64,000 nucleotides of DNA from Serinus canaria (lineage: Eukaryota; Chordata; Aves; Passeriformes; Fringillidae), in NCBI RefSeq assembly GCF_022539315.1, contig NC_066313.1, forward strand, positions 21,241,059 to 21,305,058. Reading direction: 5' to 3'. The notes under the pieces were generated by a model, which worked only from the letters and a program-made list of their open reading frames with translations, was not told where the DNA came from and did no database searches. The stretch's first letter is position 1. Each line of letters opens with the position of its first letter. Shown in pieces: positions 36,001 to 46,241 of the stretch. Both the position numbers and the translations under genes were made by a program.

Positions 36001-37260
36001 AGAGCATCCTTGCCGAGGGGATGGGGACTCAACAGGAATCAAGGCTCATGAACCATGTGGTAGCAAAGTGAACCGTGCTGGTGCTAAGGGCGAAGCAGGA
36101 GGGGCTATGCCATTTGCTCTGGACATGGCTGGGAAGGCAGGGGTGTGGGACAAAATATTTTATGAGGCTCCTACATCTGTGATAACATTGTGCCTCCCTC
36201 TGTTTTTAATGCTGATATGAGTCAAGAGGACTTGACTCATAGTAATACAGTATGCTGCACATAGCAGCTTTTAGGGCAGCTCCCGGTCCTTCTGTGTATA
36301 TCACCAATGAATGAAAATAAATACTCAGAGATGGGTTTTACCAGTAAAAATACACAAGGAAAGAGAAGGGTAATGTACTATCAAGTGCACTTCTGATGAT
36401 CTGCTAGTGCAATGTAAAATTATTATTAGCAATAATTAGCAATGCACATGAAACTGCCATTGAACAAATAATCTGTTAACACTCAGAAGACCAGAAAAAC
36501 ACTTACAACAAATCTTTGTTTGAAACTATATGATTTAGATTGGATTTTGTGAGCTCATAGGGCCAGGTTGCTTTGTTGGTATGTTGGCACTGTCACTTTC
36601 AATAAAATCTAAATCAGCCAGTTTACATGAGCTGAAAATCTTATTCCAAGTTTTCTGTTGATCATCAGAGTAATCATTAAAGCTGAATATTTAAGAGACT
36701 AGCTTTTCATTCACTGCTGGGGTTTTTAAGAGTGTGCTGTAAGTCCTTGTGTATAGCATAAACCTGCAGTTCCAAGTGATTCAGCTGGCACTTACCAGCT
36801 GAAAATCTGAGTCTATGCCTTCATGTCAATGGGGAACAAATAAATTCTGATCCCAAATAACAGAAACACAATTCAAAGGTCCCAAAGCATCATTCTCTGT
36901 TGGTACTGCTGCCCTGTACCCATAGTAGGAGCCTTGCTGAGATCAGGCTAGAGGTGCAGGTTGGCTTTGATCTCTGCTGTCTTGGTTACTGGGGGAAAGC
37001 CCCTCACACTGGGATGCATAACATGCCCTAAGGCACAGGCAGCACGAGCAGTGCTCAGGTGCCAGACCTGCCACCATTCTCTTTGCATAGTCCAGAGGAG
37101 ACAGGCACTGGTGGTGACACGGACCATGAAGGTCAATCACCGGTGTCTCACCTCCTGCAGGCCTATCCCTCCGTTCCTGTCACCATGAGCAATGCTGGCC
37201 ACAGGCAGCTTCCTTCTACAGCAATAGCTGCTTCCTCACCCCATCTCTCCAGTGGCACTG
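33083..37260. other. Gene-poor stretch
   Basis: No recognised gene. A diverged pair of direct repeats lies at about 33427-33490 and 33725-33782 (both containing ATAGCTG.GAAAAA and GAGAGAGGGAACCAC). An AT-rich segment at about 36380-36720 has the look of conserved noncoding sequence. The longest open frame (35711-36220, 169 codons) has no recognisable similarity and no gene context. Confidence 0.4.
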
Positions 37261-37474
37261 GCAGCAGCAAGCCCTTCCTCCAGAGCTTTCAGTGCTCTGC
37301 CATCTATCCTTCACTTTCCCAGGACAAGGTTGGTCTGGATGGGTGCCTCCTGATCCTCAGGCATTCAGCAGCAGCAAACCCTTCCTCCAGAGCTTTCAGT
37401 GCTCTGCCATCTATCCTTCACTTTCCCAGGACAAGGTTGGTCTGGATGGGTGCCTCCTGATCCTCAGGCATTCA
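37261..37474. repeat. Two-copy 107-bp tandem repeat
   Basis: Copy 1 is 37261-37367 and copy 2 is 37368-37474. Over their full length I find one difference (G at 37271 against A at 37378). A third copy begins at 37475 but fails after eight bases. A short GCAGCAGC string lies at each junction, which suggests slippage or unequal exchange at that string. Confidence 0.95.
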
Positions 37475-38589
37475 GCAGCAGCTGGAGAAGTGCAGAAATC
37501 TCAGTGACACCTGCTGCAGATGAGGGACTGCAAGGGAAGTAAGTAGAAACAGGCCCTGTGCAGAGGGAAAATAGTAGTTTGGGGGGCAGACTGAAGAAAG
37601 AGGAAGGAGACACATCCTAGTATTCCTCCCTTACTGTCCTAGTGAATACTCCTAACAAGGTCTTCCACATAGAGTGGGCCCTTCCCACCCTTTCCCCTCA
37701 GCTCCGCCAGGAGAGATTCAGCCTAAACCCAAACCCCTGGTCCCTCTCCAAACCCCCAAGGCAGGAACGCTGCTATCATTCCTCACAGCTACCCAATGTC
37801 CTCAAAGCTCTCCCCTTAGGGAGGCTTCATGCCAGGACACTTTATGCGTTGCCTCCATCTATTTGCCCTAACTTTCTTGTGATATCAACTTCAAATTTTC
37901 TGGCTTGAGTTTAAGCCTGTTATTATTTCTGAATGTCCCTGTTTTGGGCAGGTAGAAGTGACAAGTCTTTCTCCTCTTGTTGCAATCTTTCATGAACTTC
38001 CAAGACTTACTGTTCTTATTAAAGTTTTTTCTTAAGTTTAAGCTTTACCAAGACTTTCAGATTTTCCTCCCAGGTCACATTCCTTAGACTCTGATGACTC
38101 TTCTTGGTTTTGTCTGGATTGTATTTATTTAGCCCACTTTTTTCTTCTTTTTTTCCTTTTCTTTTTCCAAGAGTACTACACTGATTACAAACACTTCAGG
38201 TTTTAATCTGCATTAAACCTTAAACCTAATCCTAACCCTAAATATTAGCTCCAGTAGTTCCGTATTTGTGCAGTTATTCCTCAGTTTGGACCCTCACATG
38301 GATTCCTACTGCATCCTTTCATTTTTTCCCTCATGGTTTCTTGAATTTGTCAGGCTGTTGTTTGCTTTTTTAAAAAATTCTAATCCCGTCTTTGATGTTC
38401 CTGCAAAATCCTTCCAGCTTTGGGCATTCTGCAAATTCAGTCATCTTCTAGTCCACACTCCAAGTCACCAAGAGACTGCAGCTGGAGACAGGGACCTGTG
38501 CACCTCTTTTCAACAGGTTCCTGTCTGTGGAGAAGGAAGTCCTGCTTACAGCCTCCTGAGTACCAGTGCTGTGTCTGCTCTGCAGTAGA

Positions 38590-38935
38590 TAGACCACACA
38601 GTCCTTCTGGGCTTATAAGAATTTCATGCAAGACAGTGTCAAAAAACCCACTCGAGTCAAGATACTGACATCTGCTTCTCCTTACTGGCCTGTGAGGTCT
38701 GTCTGCTTGTTTTAAAAGGAAATTAGACGTGTTATTCAAGACCAGACTGTGAAGCTAATATTGGTTGTTACTCATCCCATTACATCCCAATTTCTTGCAA
38801 ATAGCTTTTTTTATTACTAATTCCAGAATTATTCCTGTAATTGAAATTGAATTAATTAGCCCACAATTCTACATCTATTTTTTTATTTTTATCCCAAGGA
38901 TTTCTTGATTTTAACTTCCCTGGCTTTTGCTATGC
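38590..38935 (-). mobile_element. Old L3/CR1-type LINE fragment (minus)
   Basis: The plus strand reads as the reverse complement of an ancient L3/CR1 reverse-transcriptase region: CATGCAAGACAGTGTCAAAA at 38625, then 'tcaagatactgacatctgcttctcc', then 'ggaaattagacgtgttattcaagacc', each in the order found in that family. Divergence is high. The copy may extend from about 38260 to 39000. Confidence 0.65.
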
Positions 38936-41900
38936 TTTTATATTAATTCTTAGTAAATCAGCCTAGATTTCACTCTATATAGATGTCTTGTTTATGCTCA
39001 AGCTCAACAGTGTCATTCTAGGCAATCTGTTCTTTTCTTGTATATTCCTTTCTCTACACTGGTGTAGAGCTTGCTTGGGCACAACCTGTCTTGCTGCCTT
39101 CCTAGCTCAGCATCTAGCTGAGTGCAAAAAATCCTCTGAAGTCAGGGGACAGGACACTTGTCACGATGATGAGGCCCACACCTGGTGACCTGTAGGGCAC
39201 CCTCTGCTGTTGATGCTCCTGTTCTCTCCCTGAGCTGTATTTGCTACAGAATTTCACCAGGCAGAAGTTCTGGGCCACACACCTCAGCGCTGATGCCATC
39301 TTCTTTCTCTCTTTTTTAAGGCCTTGTCAGAAATTATTGTCACAAATAAGACAGCCACCATCTCCTGCCATGCCCAGGAATTATCCATTCCAGCTACTCC
39401 ACAGGAGAGGGAACAAATACTGAGAACCACTGGCAAACTAAAGTCTCCCCACTCAGTTACTTTTCTTAGCCTTCAAAGGCAAGGTTAGAGCTGCATTACC
39501 ATACTGTCGGTGAAGCCCTAGTTGAAGCCAGCTTTGGACAATGTTTGCTCAGGTGTAGTGTCTTGGAAGTGAAATCACTGCTTCTCCTTTCCCAGAAAAT
39601 ATAGTCATTGTTTGCCACATTTAATTAAGTTTCCCCCTCTGTTCACACAGCCTCCCCCACACAGATCTGAAGTTAGTTTTACAGTTTCCTCTCAGCCTTC
39701 TCCTTTGATCCTAAAGCAGCTGTCACCTCAGTACCTACAGCCCTTTCTTTCTCACCTTGGCCAGCATAAAATGTGTTTGTGTGTTAATGGCTTTCTCCTC
39801 AGGGTGGCTGACTCTCTTTACCAGTCAGCTGGATGCTGGATGAAATCATTCTCTCTGCTGCTTGAAATATGTCACACATCTATATTTCCCTGCCTATGTT
39901 TTATGTTCCATCCTGAATTCATTCATAGGAAATGGTTCTGTTTGAGTTAATTTTGTTTTGGAACGTGAATCCATTGCCAGGGGAATGTGAGAGATTTCCA
40001 GAGACTAGGTCCACGTTTAGTGCAGGAAGGTGCTACACAGACTTTGCCACCCACAGCCTGCTGCTGCTGTGCTGCAAGAAGCTGTTTCTTCCTTAGAGCC
40101 TCGTCAGCACCAGCCATACTCAAACCAATGTGTCTTGAGTTCTGTAGAGTCTCTGCTCTGGTCAGCTGTGTCTGTGACCTGCTGTCTCCACCTTATCTGG
40201 CTTCTGTTAGACAACTTGTCCTAGACCTGAACTAGAACTGACCCTCAGGTCTGCACATCTGGGAAAAACCTTCTTCAGTAATCAGAGCTGTATTACAGCA
40301 ACCAAAGCAGGGCAGGAGCAAGCCTTCAACTTACTGTGAAGAAAGTTTAAAAAAAAAAAAAAAAAAAAAAAGGCAACACAAACCCACTTGACATAAATAA
40401 ATGACAAAATAACCCCATGCTCAAGATCTAAGTGCAATTATGAGTACCATTTTTAGACTGTTGGGATAAAGTTCTGCAACAAAAGTTATTAATAAATGCT
40501 TTGCCACGAGTGTGGCTTCAATAGCGTGACTCAGAAACTTCAATCCAACGACAGCCTGTCTGCTATAGAGCCTAATATGGATGCTGCATTTGGCCATGCC
40601 ACAGCAGGCTAGATTCAAAGTGCTGGATTAGTTTGATTAACCCAAAGTATAAAGCAAACTGCATTTTCTCTGGTGTGCTGTTGAGTCAGAACTGTTGAGT
40701 TCTGGTACAGGGATGGGACAGATACCCAGGATCCGTCTTGTGGGCATGATGTATAAAGAGGGCAAGTGGAGGAGAGGGCCGATTTGAGGAGGTTTGGAAG
40801 AGCAAATCTGGAAGGGAGGAGTGACAGCATGTGGAATGAAGTGCCAGAGCAGAGTTGTGTGCAGTTACACACAAGGGCCCCGGTGTGCTCCCCCTTGGCT
40901 CCTCAGAGGTAAAACCTTAAGCCACTGTAATCAATGACAGATGCCGGCTGCTGAACCAGAGCTCTGCTTCATCTCAAGATAGGGGAGAGAAGAAGGCACA
41001 AGAGATGTATGTTAGAGTAGTACACAAAGAACTGCTACAGATTGCTGTCTCTGAAATGAACAAATGTTGTTCTTTAGTGTTTGCTAGAGATTGCCTTTCT
41101 ATAAAAAAAGAACATTTGTACGGAGGAGCAAGGTCTAGAGAAAGTCTCTGTGATTTTTGCTTTTTTTTTTTGGTCATTTTGGTGTATTACTATGTCAACA
41201 GGCTAATTAAATCTTACTTTTATGGATCATTTTAAGATTCATGCTTACACTGTGACCCAAGAGAATGAAGGAAAAAAATACTTCCAAACAAAAAATGGCT
41301 GGCAGAGGCTGAACAAAATCTCTGCTTTGGGAATGAGCACTGCCTCTCCCTCTCTCACATGTACACACACCTACTCTTCCTGGGCAGATCACTGTAAATC
41401 AGGATTACTAAGAAGAGTTAAGGCCAAATCTGAAACAAGGAAAAATTCTGTCAGTAGAAATAGCTCAGCAGATGCACATTTATTACATTCACTGCAGCAG
41501 CACAGAAAAAACAAAACAAAACAAAACAAAACAATTTCTTGGTGCCTGCAATGATTTGCCTCCAATGACCTCTCTTTCTTTCAATCCAAGTGCTTTCTTT
41601 CTGCAGATCTCCATGTATGGTTCGCATTCCACAATTAGGGAAGCATCAATAAATCAGTGACAGACAAGCAAGGACCTCAGCTTTCCCTACAGCTTGCAGT
41701 GCTAAAAGTTCATCTCCAAGTGCTCCTTCTTCATTCCAAGCAGCAGCCAGTGTGCTTAAGGTTTGTGAATAGGAACAGCATGGGCTCAGTGCTGGCCAGG
41801 CTCTGAAACTGGAGTGGGATGGGTGGACATGCAGATAATATTGGATTGAACCGAGCACTATTAGATATTGGGCTACACAACGAGCCAAGAACTTGGGTTG

Positions 41901-42145
41901 TAGCTGTTGTTGTGAATCATGGTCAAGAAATGTTGTTATTACATCGGGCTTTACATGGGGTTGGGGCCTGATTTGAGCTGTGGGGATTCAGCTTTGCCCA
42001 ACACAAAGACCAAAGAAAGGCTCACAGAGGAGGGGGCAGAAATGCCTGTAAAGAAGAGGGTCCAGTGTGGCAGAGAGGATCCTGTATGAAGCATCAGTGG
42101 CAGGGTTCAGGTGCATAGGTAGCTTCTGTGGTACAGTACACCTGT
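38936..42145. other. Gene-poor stretch with simple repeats
   Basis: No recognised gene. It holds an A24-type run near 40347-40371 and an (AAAAC)n pentanucleotide array at about 41506-41533. The open frame at 39612-39950 has no similarity I recognise. Confidence 0.4.
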
Positions 42146-42595
42146 CATAGAACACCTGAGGTGAGACAGGACCTTGGCAGGCCCCCACTCACAGCAAGAC
42201 TGTTTTCAACAGGTTGTTTTGTTTAGGTTGTCTTGTCCAGGACTCTGTCCTGTTCAATTCTGAAGATCTCCAGGGACAGGGATTTCACAATCTCTTTGAA
42301 ACCTGTTCCAATGATGAAATATCCTTCCAGACAAGTTTTTTTTTTCCCTTAGCCTCAGTGAATATTTCTCTGGTTGCAACCTGAGCCTGTTGTTTCTCAT
42401 TCTTTCACTGGCCTCATCCAAGAGCAGCCTGGCTTTGTCTTCTCTTTAACTTCCTTTAGCTAATTAAATACTGCAAGTAGATTCCCCCATATCCAGGATT
42501 CGCTTTTCCTCCAGGTTAAACAGGTCCCTTTCTCTCAGCTTTTCCTGATACACTCCTCTGTAGCCCCCACATCTCTTACTGGGCATTAATCTTCC
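42146..42595 (-). mobile_element. CR1 LINE fragment, 3' end (minus)
   Basis: Read on the plus strand it starts TCATAGAACACCTGAGG, then 'aatctctttgaaacctgttccaatg', 'cctgagcctgttgtttctca' and ends near 'ctctcagcttttcctgatacactcctctgtagccccc'. These are reverse-complement CR1 3' landmarks. The copy is more diverged than the one at 44.8 kb. Confidence 0.75.
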
Positions 42596-42984
42596 TCTGT
42601 CCAATCTATTTGGACAGTAAGATCTTTGGAATGGGTACTGTTATTTGGTACATGCATGGCAAAAGGAGTGGGGAGACACGGCTCAGGGACAATCACTTTA
42701 TAGCCTTCTCCTTGGAGTAATCCTATTCCCTTGCCTTGCTGGAGGTCAGAAAGGGGCTGTAATTAAAGCTGCAGGTTCACTTGGGGAACAGGGCAGGGAA
42801 GGAGTGCAGCACTGGGTGCTTGGCTACGGTCTCGTAGATGCCCTCGTCTTCTGAAGCAAGATTTGCTATACCTGAACCCTTCCTGAAAACTGTATCTCCA
42901 GCTCCACTTACACTGCACCCATGAATGAGAAGCAGCAGTGTCCCTCATCAGCTCCAAAGTTTCTCTGTTGGCCTAAATCTTTGC

Positions 42985-43700
42985 TGCAAAACAGCCCCAG
43001 TTCTCCTCATGCTCCTTCTTGGACTCTGCAGTCTTTAGAACAAGCCCTTATGTGTTGAAGAGCTGTTAACGCTCCCTCTTAGTTTTCTCTTCTCCAGACT
43101 AAACAAACCCAATTCTTTCAATCTGCCCTCATAGATTATGTTTTCCAAAGCTTTTGTGGAGCTTGCTCCTGCACCTCAGAGGGCTCCCCAGTTTGTTTAC
43201 CCTGTTTGAAGAGTGCTGTGCTCAGCATCCTCAGGGCCAACTGCAGCACAGTCATTTTCTCCTATGCCCTATGAATCTCTCATTAATGGGTCCCATCAAC
43301 AGGTTTTGAAACAGCATGACAGTGTTGACTACTTTTTTTGTCTGCAATCCTGGGAGCCTTTCCTGCAGCACTGCTCTTTATCCAATTAGTCCCCATTTTA
43401 CATTTGATTTCCAACACCTCACTGTGGTATTTTACGCCTGCTCTTGTGGGATTTCCATCCTGCTGATTTGAGACCAATTCTCCAATTTATCTAGATTGTT
43501 TTGAAATCTGCTGCTGCTCCCTTGCCCTCTGCACAGACCCCATGGCTGCAACTCCTCCCAGCTCAGTGGTGCACAGAAATGTTATCCTGATTTCTCCACA
43601 ATATCCCTGATGCTGTGGTCCCTATTATCTCCAGTTCTGTGGTCAGGCAAGCTGTTGAATCGCCTGGGCTTGAGGCTGAACCCTTTTTGCAGCAAACACA
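42985..43700 (-). mobile_element. Old L3/CR1-type LINE fragment (minus, long)
   Basis: Landmarks in L3/CR1 reverse-complement order: CTTCTCCAGACTAAACAAAC at about 43091, 'ttctttcaatctgccctcatagattatgttttcc', 'tttatccaattagtccccattttaca', 'ttctccaatttatctagattgttttgaaatc' and 'gcaactcctcccagctcagtggtgc'. It is collinear over about 700 bases, so this is a sizeable ancient insertion. Ends are approximate. Confidence 0.7.
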
Positions 43701-44424
43701 GTTGTTAACCTTTTGGGACAGTGTTACAGTGAGCTACACACCTGCTTGTGGCAGGATTTCACACACCAAATGCTGCTGGTGGTTTATGAGGCAGTTTTGC
43801 AGCACACCAGAGGCCACTGAGTATTGCTGAGCTATCATCTCTCCTGCTGGTCCTCTGGGAGCAACACTGCTAATCGCAAAGGACTGGGGAAAAAAACTAC
43901 CTTGAGGTCCACAGCTGTGAGAAACTGAACGGAGAAAATTATCCAGAGGGAAGTTTCAGGCAGAAAGATGCACAGAAGATCAGGCAGAATTCCCTTTACA
44001 TGGCTTCATAAATGCCTGAAATACCCTGGCCATCTGACCAGGGAGGTTATCCCAGAGTCCAGCCTCATGACCTGGGGAATTGCACCAGCCCTCCTCTGGC
44101 CTCACAAACTCTTGGATGACCCAAGAGCCCCAGAAAGCACCAGCTCCTGCCTGGGACCAGGGGCTTCCCCACAGCTGAGCCTGGATCAGGACCCCTTCCC
44201 TGTGCTCCCTTCGGTGCCTGGCTGTCTCCAGACCCTGGCTGCCAGGCTGGGATGTGGGTTAGCAGATTTTTTCCACACTGTTTCTCCGGGATCCCTGACA
44301 GAGCCCATCAGAGCTGCCTTTTATCAGCACTGCACGCCTTAGTGAGCCTGTCATGACACACACAATGTGCTCTGTGCCGGATTAATCCAGCTGGCTTTCA
44401 TGCTCAGAATGTGGGCGACCGACT

Positions 44425-44455
44425 GGGGGGGGCGGGGGGCGGTGGTGTTGGGGGG
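44425..44455 (+). other. G-quadruplex-prone tract
   Basis: Runs of 8, 6 and 6 guanines at 44425-44432, 44434-44439 and 44450-44455, with GG pairs between them, satisfy usual four-tract G-quadruplex rules because the first run is long enough to be split. Confidence 0.6.
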
Positions 44456-44823
44456 CACAGGGACAGATGCAGGGCTAGTGGGGGCCCAGGACATGGGCAG
44501 ACTTGAGGGCAGTACTGGGGAAGAGAACTTTGTTTCAGTATGATCTAAAGGGACAAAGAGACAACAAGCCCACAGGCACAAAAATGAAAGGAGAGCAACA
44601 GGTGGCAGGCTCCCTTCCAGCTGCAGGTACTTGTTGCTCTGACTTTTTAGCAGGAGCCATGCCAGGGAGTTGTGTAGAGATGTTCAGCCCTATGGGTGAG
44701 TTTGTTTGCATTGCCACACCTTTAACTTCCTTCCCTTAGCTTTAACTTCCAACTTCCCGAGAGTACCTGAGTTTAAGCCTGAGGGAGCCAAGGGTGGGAG
44801 GCAACTCCTGTCGCATACTTTAC

Positions 44824-45222
44824 ATTCTACATATAGAATGTGCTGAGTTGGAAGGGACCCACAAGGATCACACCATATCCCTGAGAGCATTGTCCAAACA
44901 CTTCTTGACCTCTGTCAGGCTTAGTGCTGTTACCACTTCCCTGGGGAGCCTGTTCCAGTGTCCAACCACCCTCTGGATGAAAATCCTTTTCATGATATCC
45001 AGCCTAAACATCCCCTGACTCAGCTGCATCTTGTTCCCTTGAGTCCTGTCACTGGTCACAAGAATGAAGAGATCTGTACCTGCCCCTCCTCTTCCGCTCA
45101 CAAGGAAGTTGTAATTGCTATGAGGTCTCCCCTCAGCCTCCTCCAGGCTGAAAAAACAAAGTGACCTCAGCTGCTCCTCAAAGGCTTCCCCTTCAGACCC
45201 TTCACCATCCTCATGGCCTTCA
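44824..45222 (-). mobile_element. CR1 LINE fragment, 3' end (minus)
   Basis: The plus strand starts TTCTACATATAGAATGTGCTG, then 'gagttggaagggaccc', 'ccaaacacttcttgacctctg', 'ctggggagcctgttccagtgtcc', 'cttgttcccttgagtcctgtcactgg' and 'gaggtctcccctcagcctcctccaggctg'. This is the reverse complement of a well-preserved CR1 3' end. It meets a plus-strand CR1 at about 45223. Confidence 0.9.
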
Positions 45223-45366
45223 CTTGGAGGTGTTCAAAGCCAGGTTGGATGGGGCTTGGAGTAGCCTGGTCTGATGGAAGGTATCCTTGCCCGTGGCAGG
45301 GCGGTGGAACTGAAGGAGCTTTAAATTCCCTTCCAACTCAAACCATTCTGTGATTCTTCGATTCCT
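45223..45366 (+). mobile_element. CR1 LINE fragment, 3' end (plus), head to head with the previous
   Basis: The segment 'ggaggtgttcaaagccaggttggatggggcttgg' leads into 'cttccaactcaaaccattctgtgattcttcgattc', the standard CR1 3' terminus. It is truncated to about 140 bases and abuts the minus-strand copy with no visible spacer. Confidence 0.9.
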
Positions 45367-46216
45367 GAAGAGCAGCAAATATAAGACATTGCATGCAGCT
45401 ACTATTTATTTACATAGTATTTTATAGGTGGAATCGGTTAAGAGCAGAATTAACCTTTTATCCCAAAGCCATGAGCATGCTGTCACTGTCTGGCTTTGAT
45501 TGCCTCCTGCCACCTCTTGAGCCCCTCCAGCTCCTGGCATATCCCATTTTATTTCCTCCACCAAATCTTCTACTCAGCCAGCCATAACTTATCCCCATCT
45601 TGTGGGCTCACACAGTATTAAGCATGTATGGAAGATTTCCTGCAGCTCTGCTGCTCCGGATGCTCAATGTGATACTGATCCAGCTGGGATCATGCCTGTG
45701 TGTTGCTGCAGGAACATGAGTTTGGTGCTCATCTCCATTACACAGATCTATCCAACCCTAAGAGAAGGACAGACAGATTATTTGCTAATTCATGCGCAAA
45801 AACATTTTTGGAGCTTTTAATACTTTTGATTTAGAAGTGACATTTCTTTGATATCTAAACATATCTGTTAAAGCAGATCACTCAGAGGGCTTATATGTCT
45901 GTGAAACAGGTATGTCTGAAGCCTTGGTCCATCAACTGAGGGAGAACAATGTTTATAGCTCATCTTTCTTCTTTTTTGGATTGCATTTCCAAAATAATAA
46001 ACATTTCTCAAAAATGTATTGTTTATAAAATTGATGTCTTCAGAAAGGGCTGCCATGACAGTCCTTCCTGAAATGTGTGGGAAAATTGAGGAAGGCTCTT
46101 CACTTTCATCCCAGTTACCTGTATGCTATGCAATTTTGGGATCTCTTTCCGCTTATTTGTAGAGAATTATTTTGTCTCTGAAATAAAGACCTGTGAAGCT
46201 GAGCTGAGAGAGTTCT

Positions 46217-46241
46217 CCTAAAGGTAAAAAATACCTTTAGG
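46217..46241. repeat. Perfect 10-bp hairpin
   Basis: CCTAAAGGTA and TACCTTTAGG form a perfect inverted repeat around an AAAAA loop. It is not inside a recognised mobile element. Confidence 0.8.

Noticed and set aside
35711..36220. 169-codon plus-strand frame
   Set aside because: No recognisable similarity, no promoter or splice signals, low-complexity hydrophobic patches.
39600..40371. Possible retrocopy ending in an A24 run at 40347
   Set aside because: Upstream sequence gave no recognisable parent gene and no AATAAA at the right distance; the run is more likely a simple repeat.
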